DNA from: Mercurialis annua
Lineage: Eukaryota; Streptophyta; Magnoliopsida; Malpighiales; Euphorbiaceae
Assembly (NCBI RefSeq): GCF_937616625.2
Contig: NC_065572.1
Coordinates: 74,770,653 to 74,834,652, forward strand
Length of the DNA: 64,000 bases
Direction: 5' to 3'
Numbering within the stretch: the first letter of the stretch is position 1; every line of letters starts with the position of its first letter. Made by a program: the position numbers and the translations under genes. Below the pieces are notes generated by a model. The model ran no database searches. It was not told the origin of the DNA and saw only the letters and a program-made list of their open reading frames with translations. This document shows positions 34,498-45,603 of this stretch, piece by piece.

Positions 34498-36466
34498 GAG
34501 CTAAAAAACTTGCACTGAAAAATCATATAAATAACAATGCATGTGCATTATTTATGAGACGAAAAAATAAGAAATATTGAACACGTGGACAGTGGTGGGT
34601 GAGCTAAAAGTTGAAAAAAACATACTACTACTGTTAGCTCGAATGAAATGAAATAGTCGGCTCAAGGATAATGGTACGTGGCGATTATGTTATGGTCTTT
34701 TAATGGACAGGGAGCAACCAAAAAGGACAACGTGTTTTGACACGTAATTGAGGTATGTGTGTGCTTGAAAAATATATTCAATTTTCACACTTTCGAATAT
34801 GAAGTTCTTTTGGATTTCTATGCTAAAGTTGAAAGTGGAGATTTGTAATATATTTTTGACTTGTGATATTGTATTTTTAGACATTAATGTTTTATGAAAT
34901 TATTCGTTTTCTTATCAAATTTTAAGCCAAACAGATAATTGAATATAATTTTTGTATCAAAATTAAATCGACTAAATTTATAAACAAACCAGCCAAAAAT
35001 AATCGATTTCATCAATTATAGCAAAATTATACGTGGTGCCAAATATCTTATGTATCAATATGATATCAAATATTTTCATTACATATTATTTTTTTTATTT
35101 TTAACTTACAGATCTAGTATAGTAGCTTAGATGAATTAATACAAAAATAACGTTTTCACTCCAATTACCGCATAATAAGAAGCCGTAGATGTTAATGTTA
35201 TAATATTGAAACTTAAGATAAATATAAAATAAATAGTATCAAAAATATAAATTAAAGATAAAATGAATAATTGATATATTTTTAAAATTGATGCAAACTA
35301 AATTATAGTAACTGATCATACTGTTAAGCAGCATTGAAGCTGATTTTTTGCCATTACAAAAAGCTTCATTAATTTGTCAATAGACAAAGAGTGAGCTTTA
35401 ACACTTCTAATTTTTCTATTTTTCAAGATTTATTTGATTGAAATGTACTTTTCGGTCACGTCAATAATATATATGGACCAACCATAAGAAAATCATATGT
35501 TGAAATATGGGTACTTGTATATATTATTGCATGATTGCGAGGGACCATTATATCACATCAATTCTAAGTTAAATAAACAAGAAAAAAAATGCAAATTATC
35601 ACAATTTAAGAAGTTATTGACAATTTTGTCAATGTTTTTCTTAATCAATAAAATGTCAACGTTTAACATCATAAAATTTGAAATTCTCATTTATCCAAAG
35701 AAAATCAAATTTCGAAAATGATGAGCGCAAAAAATAAAACGGCACCGTTGGAGCCATTATTGTCGCTGTCACAGTGGTGAATCAGCGTTCTGGTAGGCAG
35801 TAATCGACGTCGTAACTGAAAACAATCTTCCATTGATTAATCTCGAGATTGGCCAATTTGGCTCCGCCACACTGTCAAGTTCCGGTACCTTATTACCGGC
35901 GCGTAACGTTACTGATGCACGCGGTCAACCAATTTTAGAGACGAAAATACTGGATTCGGCTCTTCAAAAGGTTAAATAAAAATTTTCTTTCTTTGCTTAT
36001 CTCTATTTATTATCCTGTTAACTTGTTAACTTTACATTGTATGCTGAAACTCTGATGAAAACAGTCTACTATGAACATTTTAGTCAAATTTTGGCTGGCA
36101 AAACTAATGAAATGTGTGGATAATTGTATTTAACTTTAATAATTATAGTTTGGAATAATTGTTAAGATCCCCTGAATTAAGTCATAATTACTAAGCTAAA
36201 ATTTTAAAATTGAATTTTTTTTCCATGAGTTTTATGTTATTTAGGGCTTGATTGACAGATATACTAATATTTAATTAGCCTCTTAACTTATTTGTAGTAT
36301 AAATTTGTCTAATATTTAATAAAATTTAATTTTTATAATAAGTATTATCATCAATTATTGATCTACATGAAGATCCTCAGATTTATTTTCATGTTTGATG
36401 ATGATTTTAAGTTGGTATGTGGTTAATGGTAAGCATATATTTTTGGTGTTCCAGGTTCTGTTTGGG
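34498..36466. other. Intergenic: kinase promoter side, then a possible 5' leader
   Basis: The kinase promoter is at 34498-34700; a TATA-like tttatatg (minus) lies near 34523-34532. Positions 34700-35700 are AT-rich with nothing recognised. Positions 35725-35975 rise in GC and contain acggcaccgtt and cgcgtaacgtt. They are followed by an intron-like stretch that ends tttttggtgttccag at 36454. This looks like the promoter and first leader exon of a plus-strand transcript running into 36455 onward. Confidence 0.4.
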
Positions 36467-36531
36467 TGGCCGCGTTCTGGTTAGTAGGAACTTGGATAAT
36501 TTGATTCCTTCCTTGCACAACTGAATTCAGA

Positions 36532-36681
36532 ATGGCACTGGCATACAGAGGTTTAGATTTCCGTAGATTCTTGACTGATGTAGCTGAAGTTCAAGCTGGG
36601 ATTGTCAGCTTCAGTCACTGCCTTGCAAGATTTTATCCTCTTGTTCCTGACTGTTTCAAGTTTAGCCTTGAAGGGAGGTGA
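36532..36681 (+). CDS. Hypothetical 49-residue open frame in a possible transcript
   Basis: First ATG after the putative leader intron (acceptor ttccag at 36454). It reads MALAYRGLDFRRFLTDVAE and continues to a TGA at 36679. The next frame downstream (36685-36987) is of similar size and in a different register. I recognise no family. It could be a genuine small protein, the remains of a decayed gene, or a chance frame in a non-coding RNA. GC content is higher than in the flanks over 36450-38300, which supports a transcribed or formerly coding locus but nothing more. Confidence 0.25.
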   Translation: MALAYRGLDFRRFLTDVAEVQAGIVSFSHCLARFYPLVPDCFKFSLEGR

Positions 36682-38485
36682 CAGTTGGATGTTGCTTCAG
36701 GGCGCCTTATAATTCCCCAAGGGCCTGGTCAGCCAATTTTCTCAAATAGTCCTGAACTTTTGCCCATTCTTCAATCAATGCCTGTCGATGTCTCAAGAGT
36801 GAAGCCATCAATATACTGCTGCACGAAATCCAACGGCTGTGATCCTCTGTGCAGTTCTAGTTTCTGTTTGTCCCTCTATACAGGAGGAGATTACATGCCG
36901 TGGACTACTTCCTTTATTTCCATGATACGTGCGTGCATGGTGCTCAATTTTGTGAAGCTCGGTAGTGTTTCTCTTGGCTCATTTTAATATGCAGATGATG
37001 CTACCTATCATTTTCTCAGGATGCTGATAGAAAATGTATTTACAAGATCTCGGAACCTATATTGGACCAATGCATTTGCACAGTCTTTGGGATGCCTTTG
37101 TATTCGTAGATCTCATAAAATGATATGTAGACTATGTATGATGTTCTGAATCAGGTATACTTACTTTACCTTTCCCACTGTGTACAATGCTGTTGCTGGT
37201 CTGAAGGGTCTCCGCAGGCGTATCTTAACATATGTTCAAAGTTCAAACACTTTCCTTTCTAACTTTTGCATCAATTTATACCCAGTCATCCAACAGATGA
37301 ACTTTTTAGAGGCAGAACCTAAATTCTCTTAATTTGGTGGCCGAGCCACCATTTTTCCTTGAGGACCTAGACAATTGGCAGTAGATCTGACAGCTTTGGA
37401 ATTGAAGATGATTGCTTAACTGCAAGCAATGACCACTCCCATAAGTTTAAATGGCACAGAATCCAGTTTTTCTAACAAATGTACCTTGTCAGAAATAAAG
37501 TTGTTCATTTTAGTTCACATTGAATATCCTTGCGATCTATCACGATATGCTGTCCTTTTATTATATTATTTAAATGGAGATGATGCTGCAGATTAGAAAT
37601 GGACTCCGTTGTGTCCGAAGCTAACTGATTTTTTTTAAATTGATATCCCACTGTGTTTTGAATTTGATTGAGCAAAGTAAAGTATGGTAGGATAAAGATT
37701 TCTCTGTAGAATGTAGATTCAACTTTGCCTTGTCAGCAAGATGGCCTATTGTTTCTCTCCACCATAATTCCATAGTAATACTAATAACATGTTTCTTTAA
37801 TGTATTAAATAGAGACCCACTTTTCCTAGGTTATGACAGAATCTTTCAGTAGAAGTATGTGTTTGGCATGTAACTGCTGTTTTGAGGTATGGATGCCTTT
37901 TAGGCCATTGGCTAATGTTGTAGAGATGATGCAAATGGGGGGACCGATTGGTTTCAAGTCACTTTCTGTTTTTGGCTTTTGTCCCAGAAAACTTGGTTGT
38001 TGTTCATATCATTCTCCGACATCCTCAGGGGACCCTTGTCTGCTTTTTTTGTTATTGAAGATAGTATGTAAACAATAATTAGTTATGGTTTGGAACAAAA
38101 AGACATTACTCCTCCAAGCATTTATGTTTTGAGGAGATTCGTACTCACCGCCACTGGACTGTTAGTGGATGTAAAACCCTGAAATTTGTAGACCAAGAGA
38201 ACTGAATGATATTTTCTGCTTGAATTTCCCTCTCTTTCAGATCTCTTATGTGTCTGTTTTCTTCACTGACCCATGCAGGATGGAATTTATGTCCGGTGTC
38301 CTATAGTACTTGTTTTGATGCTGTAGTGAATAAAATAATTAAGTATATACTAAATATACTGTTTTCTTTTATTGCAGTTTGTAAACTTTCTGATGTTACT
38401 CACTCTCTCTGCTAGAAGATCCGGCACATAACGTAAGCCTCTGTTCGTTTTCGACTAAAAGTTTAAGATTTTTTTTTGTATATTT
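36682..38485 (+). other. Possible non-coding or decayed transcript body
   Basis: The composition is less AT-rich than the surroundings, but there is no long frame and no conserved domain. Frames at 36685-36987 and 37833-38078 are unrecognised. I see no transposon ends. It may be the 3' part of the transcript suggested at 35.7-36.5 kb. Confidence 0.3.
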
Positions 38486-39290
38486 TGTTAGAAAATAATT
38501 AAGTGTTAGTGTGCTTAATTTAACACAAATATACATATTAATTAAGGTATTAAAACATCATTATATAACTTGACACATCATTGATTAAGTGTCAAGTATA
38601 TAATGTATTATTGACACATTATGATCAAGGTGTCAAATATACAATGTATATTTGACACATAATGTATATAGGTGTTATATAATTAACCCACATCTTGACA
38701 CATAATTGTGGTCCAGTTAAATTAAGAAAAATTAATATTATGTGGATTAATCTCATCCGTTGATTTGGTTATGTGATGGACGTACCGGATTGAATTAAAA
38801 TGTCTATAAATAGAATGGAAATTGGTCCTCTCTCTAACACACCAAAAACACATCTCTAACTCCATCTAAGAGTGTGATTAAGAAATTACGGGTTAAGGGA
38901 GAGAAATCAATTTCTCGATAATGGCTTCAAGCGGAATTTCTCTTGGAAATTCAAGTAAGTTTTCTATCAATATTTATTTACAGTATTATGAAATTATTTA
39001 GTTTTAAAGATTCTTAGGGTTTACGTTAATGATGTCTTGTTAATGCAAAATATAGCAAGTCGTATTATGCGGTTAATTACATATAGTTAAAATTCTGTCT
39101 AAGGAGGTTGGTATTTAAGTGGTCCGCTCGTGACCCTCCAATCTTTCCTGGGAATTTTTCTAGTGTAATTATATTTGGCATAATTCGTGACTCGTATAAT
39201 TGTTTGCATTATCTAACATATTTGCCACAATCTCTATCCTATATGCTGCATAATGGACATGTTATTTCCGCTCTCGTGGCGATATCATGA
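38486..39290 (+). mobile_element. LTR-like remnant
   Basis: It begins TGTTAG and carries a TATA box (tataaatag near 38812) about 30 bases before a ctctctaacac-rich leader, as in the U3/R part of plant LTRs. No internal retrotransposon genes adjoin it, so it would be a solo LTR or fragment. The right boundary is unclear: a CA followed by a near-match of the left flank occurs at 38969, but sequence up to about 39290 (ggtatttaagtggtccgctc) also looks retroelement-derived. The alternative is a host promoter with a short first exon (ATG at 38921). Confidence 0.35.
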
Positions 39291-40200
39291 TGGACTAGTT
39301 ATTTTACTCAAGATTTATGCTTTTGTTTTCTAATGATACAGTAATACCAATCTTTTGAAGCACCCAGAAGTTAATTTTTATAACGTACAAAAACTAAATT
39401 CAGAAAATTCGACGGACCTATATGCATTTATTAATTTTCACTAGCTGCCTACAGAGCTAAGAACGGCTTGGAGATAGTATTATCTTATAATAGAGTGTTC
39501 TATAACTTAATCTGAAAGCTTGTGGTGTTTTAGATAAAGAATAGTAGGATATAAACATAGTAATTATGAAAGTGTGTAAAGATGAGACAAATTAGAACAA
39601 ACCAAGTGACATGAACAATTTTGTCCAGAATGAATAGACTATATAGGTAATAGGTTCTTGAGAAACATTCAAAAGGTTGTTAAAACAATAGAGTGTGCAT
39701 GAACCTGCATCCAAAACACACTAATTACCTACTAATACATCTATGAAATATTGGTTTGTTAGAGCCTTTTTCTTTTTTCTTTTCCAAATCTTCTTTTTCC
39801 TGAATGTTACTATGAAAATGGAATGTGCATGAACCATTATTTTATTTTTAATTTACTTACTTTTTCTTACTTGTATTGTAAAGAGAAACCATCTTCCCTT
39901 TGAAGATTTGAAAATATAAATGAAATAAAGAACAAGTGGGGCAAAAGTGGTGATGCTAATGGGTGCTTGTGGGGGCACACATTTCTGTTTCTTTTCCCCT
40001 TTTTTCCAATTTCAAATATTAAAAGTCATTGTCTATTTCAAGAAAGCCACATATCCAATTTGCTAGATATAGGCTATATATTGTGGTATATATAAATGTG
40101 TTTTTGAGATATATTTGACAGGCGGACGACCTTTGTAAAATACCTACTCTGTATTTCTTTCCTTTATTTCTATTGTAATCTTGTCAAAAGAGTGTCATCC
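39291..40200. other. Upstream region of the MAKR6-like gene
   Basis: AT-rich promoter and leader sequence. A tatatataaatgtg run at about 40087-40100 is a candidate TATA region, roughly 100 bases before the ATG. Nothing else was recognised. Confidence 0.4.
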
Positions 40201-40863
40201 ATGGAAACTTCTCAACCTCTGTCTATTGAAAGCTTTTCGTATAGCTGGCTAGTAAACCTAAAACCGTCTTTAGAGAGCTTGGACAGTTCCGTTAGAGCCT
40301 CCCTTGACGCATCCGATGAGGCTTCCTTCATTGAGATGGACCCTAGAATGCCACCCTCTAAGAGATTCTTTAGAAACTCTCAGGACTTCAAGTTCGATTG
40401 CCCGATTTCACAATCTCCTCTTACTGTTGTTCATGCAGATGAGCTTTTTTCCAATGGTTATGTCATGCCGTTTTTTGTTGATCCATTGAAAATTGAGAGC
40501 TATGAGGTTTCAGATTCAAGCTCGGAAATTCCTGCCTCATCACACACGCCAGAAAGTGTCGTTTCTGCGAGGAGAACTCGCTGTTCTTCATTGAGAAGGT
40601 GTCGAACATTGTCAAAACAGGTGTTTCGGAAGTACTTCGATTTTCTTAGGCCATTGTATCAAAGAATTCGAGGTCACAGGTCGAGTTGTAGAACTGAAAA
40701 AATGGATAAAAGAGTTCATGCAATGAAGAGATGGACATATTCTGCCGAAACATCTCCAAGAATAAGCGTTGCTTACTCTGTCGATGATTGGCGAAGATCA
40801 TGCGACTCTGAGAGCTCAATTTACGAGGCAGTTCTCCATTGCAAGAAATCAATTGGTGTGTAA
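40201..40863 (+). CDS. MAKR6: MAKR6-like membrane-associated kinase regulator (220 aa)
   Basis: Member of the plant MAKR/BKI1-related family. These are disordered, membrane-attached proteins that modulate receptor kinases. The N-terminus METSQPLSIESFSYSWLVNL with SLESL is the family signature. It is followed by FIEMDPRMPPSKRFF, FDCPISQSPLTVVHADELF, a serine-rich linker, and a basic cluster (RCSSLRRCRTLSKQVFRKYF) suited to binding membrane phospholipids. The C-terminus is SSIYEAVLHCKKSIGV. The ATG at 40201 was chosen over an in-frame GTG nine bases earlier. A donor at the very end (ATTG|GTGTGT) and an acceptor at 40975 (ttttcag) would replace the last residue with K before a stop, giving SIGK. 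Both versions are nearly the same protein. Confidence 0.85.
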   Translation: METSQPLSIESFSYSWLVNLKPSLESLDSSVRASLDASDEASFIEMDPRMPPSKRFFRNSQDFKFDCPISQSPLTVVHADELFSNGYVMPFFVDPLKIESYEVSDSSSEIPASSHTPESVVSARRTRCSSLRRCRTLSKQVFRKYFDFLRPLYQRIRGHRSSCRTEKMDKRVHAMKRWTYSAETSPRISVAYSVDDWRRSCDSESSIYEAVLHCKKSIGV

Positions 40864-41544
40864 AATCTTCACCATTGTTGTTACTGTCTATCATAATTAC
40901 CGCTTTTAATTTCGAACTGCAATACAATGATTTTAAACAAATTCTGATATTCATTATTGATATGTTATTTTCAGGGAAATGAAAAATTGTACAAAAGAGA
41001 CTAAAATGATGAAAAGGAGAGCAATGTCCATAGGTGTCACATGGGAAGACAGAAAACAAGAGGAATAAAGAAAGAACATCAACCACTTGTTTTATTTGTT
41101 TTTTTCTTCTCTTCTTGCTGTGAGGATAATGTAAATTTATTTTGAGAAAACAGAAAATGTGGCCTGAGGAGAGAAAAATAATTTGAAGACAAATTAAAAT
41201 TTGGTTTTGTCTTTTCTATTTTATGAAAAGAAAAACCTTCTTCTAACTGTAAAAGATTCTCTCCATTATATATGTAAAGCTTTATTTAAATGATATCAGG
41301 ATTACTTTATTCCTAGCATATTTTCCTCATCTTTGTCTCAAGGCATTTTTTATTTAAGGATTAGATGGATGCTTGAGTTTTTAATTTGTTCTCTTCAGCT
41401 TCAAGATAGACCAACATGCTTTTTGAAAGATTTAAAATATATGTTGGAGACCTTAATTTTTTTATCATGATAATTTAAATGAGAAACAAGTTGAATCGAC
41501 TAATCGAAAACACCCCACTTTACTTCTCATCTAGGTATCACGGG

Positions 41545-41690
41545 GAAATGAAATATTTGGGCACGGACACGGTATAACGACACTAGGACACTGACTTGGT
41601 AAAACGGTGTTATTTTAAGGTTTTTTTTTTATATAAAAAGTGAAGTTTTGTGTATGAAGCATCAAGTGTTTGAAACGTTTCTGAGACAGA
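41545..41690. repeat. Dispersed repeat related to POT1 intron 2 sequence
   Basis: Shares gcacggacacgg, gacac and cggtgttattttaaggttt with 27730-27840, and gtgtttgaaacgtttctgag with the minisatellite unit there. The family is unknown to me and no clear ends were found. Confidence 0.6.
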
Positions 41691-44119
41691 ACAATTGATT
41701 GAATCGAGTGTCCATTCTACCTAGTTTCTCGTTGATTCAACCAATTGATAAGTCACCTTGGTTGATTGAAAAGAAGATCACCTTTTGTTTTAACCACATT
41801 CCTTGCTTTCTTCAAGTTCTGACCTCCAAATGCAAGTAGCAAGTAAAATATTCCATTCTTTTCTTATGTTGTTCAATGTCAGAGGACAAACATTGGCACA
41901 GAAACTTGAAATGAAATCATAAAATCTGTAAGGTAGGCATATGCTTCAATTCTGAGCTAACTCTGATTCCAAGGTGCCTTTAAGGGACAGGTTGCATGTT
42001 TTTCTGATATTGTTGACAGTCTACGATGCACAAAAACCTTGCGGAATCCGTGGAACTCCGAGAAACTCATACGAAATGTTTCGAAAACCATTTATACAAA
42101 TAATAAAAATTAGATACTCATTTCCTAAAAAAGACCTAAAAAGAAAAATATAATGATGGACCAGACTGAATAGGCCTAATTAGTCATCCATATATCTTAT
42201 TATAAAAGTTATCTATAATCTACAAACATGTTAACTCTCTTTCTTTTCTTAAAATACAATCTTTATCGTTATAAATTTGATTATACTCAAATTGTTTATT
42301 TTAGGATTGTCATAAATATATTGTTATGAAGTTTTATAATTAACATTTATAAATATATTTTTATATGTTTATTTTTATTATTTACACGTTTACATTTCTT
42401 ATATTACTAAAAAATTCAATTCATAGTTTCCGTTTTCATATCCGTGTTTGTTTTCACTTCCGGTCAACAGTAAATCCTCACACAAACCTTGAGGTTTAAT
42501 TTTGGAACACAATCATGTCAATGCACTTTGTTTTATGCTAATGTTTCTGCAACACTATATATTCAAGTTCAACCATACAGTTCTTTATATGTTTATTATT
42601 CCCGGTCATCAAGAAAGCAGCTTTAGCAGTGACCCTCTGATTTGAAACTAGTTAGAGAAACCAATAAATTCCAACTATCTTGAACATTACATGTTATGAT
42701 TAAACCGGACCTTTTGACAGAGGATGATTGCATCAAATACTCAAAATATACGAGAAATGGTGAGTTTTTCTGGTCCCCTCAGCAAATAGGGTCCAGTACA
42801 TGATGCTTGTTTGGTGTCCAAAACGGATATTGCACGGAAATTTATCGATTTTTACATTTCGGGTGTTCCATTATCAAAAATAAATTAAAAACACAAAAAC
42901 TTAATATTTTTAATATATTACAAATGAATTTATCTACCACCAACTATTACCTATTTGCCATACACATCATCATGATCTTTGAATTTTACTAGTGTAAATT
43001 CCACCAACGTTGCCAAAAAAACCTATACCTCATTGGTATGGAGTTGATGTATGCACTTATTGTATATGTCAAATAGGTTAAATTTTATACAGATAGATAT
43101 ATAATATTATGTCACATCAACTACGAATGAGTAAATATTTCCGACAATAGCTAAATAATAATAGAACAAACTGATAAAATTTAAAAATTATAGTATATTT
43201 TACAAATGGACAATCGACAGATAAATCTATTTTGCCTAAAAAATATTATTCCGCCATTTCTCATATTCAATATTTTTATTTCAACATTTTTGTTTCCGTG
43301 CAATATAATAGGTGGCCTAACATAAGCCATGGAAGGACTTAATAGAACATGGATGAGAAGATGTGAAGTAAGAAAGGATAGGGAGACAGTGATAAAAAGT
43401 GATAGGAGAAGTGACAAAGCTGCATAATATTTCTATCTTCATCTTCCTTGTTGGATAGCTCAGCTTTAATGGCATTTGTTTTTCTCTTGTAGGGGACCGA
43501 GACCCTTACATGCTCCATGTCTCTTCAATCGCTTTTCTTATACTAACAACACATTCCCATGTCTTAATAACTGTTCTTTTCACCAAAACATTTGCTTATT
43601 CCGAATTCGACTCTACTATTATAGTGTCCTATTTGTTCGTAGTTATGTTGCACGAAAACTTGTTGAGTCCAACATTTTAATACTTATAAACTCCAAAAGT
43701 TTATATTTATGATATAAGCTGTAAAACAATATAGGTTTATCGTGTTTATTGTAATCCGTTTTTATTTCAGCGTTTTCATTTCCGTGAACGTACTAAATAG
43801 AAGAAGCAAGTTGATGATCAGCAAGCGACTTGGGTGGTGCTTGTCGGAGGTGTTGAGACTAATGTGAGTGTGAAATGAAGAGATTGAGGACAATGAATAC
43901 TCCAAATAACTTCTTATTGTCTGAATGAAGTATATGCATTGTATTGTATTGGATTGTAGTTAGCGTGCAGGGTCGATATCAATGAGTTGTTTAGTTTTAG
44001 CTGCTTTTTTCAGAGGATGCATTGTATCAGTCTTTTATGGCCATTCTTCACCATTTCAAAGATTTTTGGTGATAATTTCTTGCATATATCCGATTTATAT
44101 TATTACTCAAAATTGTATT
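41691..44119. other. Intergenic, no gene seen
   Basis: AT-rich. Some parts (41999-42110, 42413-42470, 43245-43330, 43740-43800) recall motifs in the introns of the receptor kinase and POT1 (ttccgtgcaatataataggtggcc; atttcagc). This suggests decayed copies of one or more repeat families without readable ends. Short frames at 43181-43417 and 43476-43712 are not credible genes. Confidence 0.4.
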
Positions 44120-44134
44120 GCATTTTCTTAGAAT

Positions 44135-44471
44135 TTTTTTTTTGAGGAATAAGAATAACTTGATTAAATCTCCAAAGAAGTTACATGTGTGAGAAATTCA
44201 GGAAAGTGACAGAACCACTCCTGATGACCTGAAATGGAACGGGCTTTCTGTGCTAAGATATGCACTGCCTGATTCGCAGATCGACTCACGAAAACAAAAA
44301 TAACGTTACTTAACTGCTTCGCCAAATGAATACAATCATCAATTAACGTATCCGCCTCAATGAGATTTGGATTACGAATCTCTAAGATCACCTCCAACGC
44401 GTCCGACTCGATGATAAGATCCGGAATTCTTTTTAGCCAACTCAGGGCCTCTCTAATCCCCATTGTCATTA
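44135..44471 (-). mobile_element. 5'-truncated LINE fragment (RNase H end)
   Basis: It is flanked by the 14-15 base direct repeat gcattttcttagaa(t) (44120-44133 and 44472-44486). A run of T directly after the left copy is the poly(A) tail read on the minus strand. The frame encodes an RNase H-like domain (REALSWLKRIPDLIIESDAL, FVFVSRSANQAVHILAQKA, FLTHVTSLEI), as found at the end of plant L1-type elements. Only about 337 bases were inserted, so it is inactive. The open frame extends upstream into flanking DNA by chance. Confidence 0.92.
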
Positions 44472-44855
44472 GCATTTTCTTAGAATAGTAGTAAGAAATA
44501 ATGTGAATGTAATTGTGCATTGTCTAGATGATATTTTTTTATAAAATTAATACTCTTTTCGTTCTGTTTTAATTGGCAAGAATCTTTATGCATATTATTT
44601 AAAATAGTTCAATGAAATATAATTTTACTTTTATAAATTCTTCACACAATCACACTTCACTGAAAAAAAATCATTTAAAACTAATTATATAAAAGGGTAA
44701 AAAGGAAAAAATATAATTAAAATATAATAAATATAAATTGTTGATTAGAATGAAATATATGAATTGATCATCTAATTGAAACATCTATATTTTTCGGAGT
44801 TTATTTTATATTATTACAAAATTATCCATCAAAAGCGTATTTGAATTGGCAATTA

Positions 44856-45130
44856 TAGGGTTGGAGTTAGAGGTTTATAAATTTAAGTTCGAACCAAACA
44901 AAATCGATTTTAAAAGAATTATTTTTTTCAAACCGAATTGAACCGAACTAGTTGATTAGGTTGATTTTTCATTTTGGTTTTATTTTTTTGGGTTTGATTT
45001 GTACCATAAATTAATTGAAATAATTACTTTCAAAACAAGCCAAACTATAAAAATTAATTTTGTATAACATTAAATCAAACTGAACTAAATTTTTTTGTCT
45101 TGTTCAATTCTGTTTGGTTCACATAACTGC
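44856..45130. repeat. Decayed repeat rich in aaccgaa / ttcggttt motifs
   Basis: Contains gaaccaaac, aaaccgaattgaaccgaac and gtttggttcac in an arrangement typical of old plant MITEs of hAT type. A related element lies at 57523-57983. The ends and target duplication could not be fixed. Confidence 0.35.
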
Positions 45131-45187
45131 ACTAATTTTTTGTGAAAGGATATTTGTGACTATATTTGACATCTTCAACAATTCTTT

Positions 45188-45364
45188 TTTTGGTACAGGG
45201 TCCATGAGATTTCCTGAACGGGTCTCAAATATGAGACGGGACCTTTAAACCTTCCACATTTAGACTAATCCCCACTCGAACCATGTAGATTTCTTACGGA
45301 AGGCAAACTCTAGCCCCAAATTTTAAACGGCTGCATACATGAGTACGGTTCGAACCCGCGATGT
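45188..45364 (-). mobile_element. SINE, 5'-truncated, with target duplication
   Basis: 177 bases flanked by the 14-base direct repeat ttcaacaattcttt (45174-45187 and 45365-45378). On the minus strand it reads cgcgggttcgaacc (a perfect tRNA-type B box) near its start and ends in a short A run after ccctgtacc. The A box is missing, as expected for a truncated copy. Confidence 0.85.
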
Positions 45365-45603
45365 TTCAACAATTCTTTGAAACAACGGAATTCGGGCATA
45401 TCCCCGCAACCTCAACATGGAAGCACACAACTGGGCTCTACAAGTTAACTTCTGTGGTTATGTTTATAAACTGTACAGGCTAGTTCAATTAGTATGGGTC
45501 TTTTGTTTTATATTTGTCTATATATGGATAAAAAATGAAAAAATTCGGTTTGTTCTAATTTTTGTACACCTCAGCTTAGAGTGAGCTCAATGCTCATATA
45601 GTT

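Noticed and set aside
44548..44800. Possible Stowaway MITE starting tactcttttcgttctgtttt
   Set aside because: The right end (aattgaaaca...) matches only weakly and has no proper terminus, so it is too decayed to bound.
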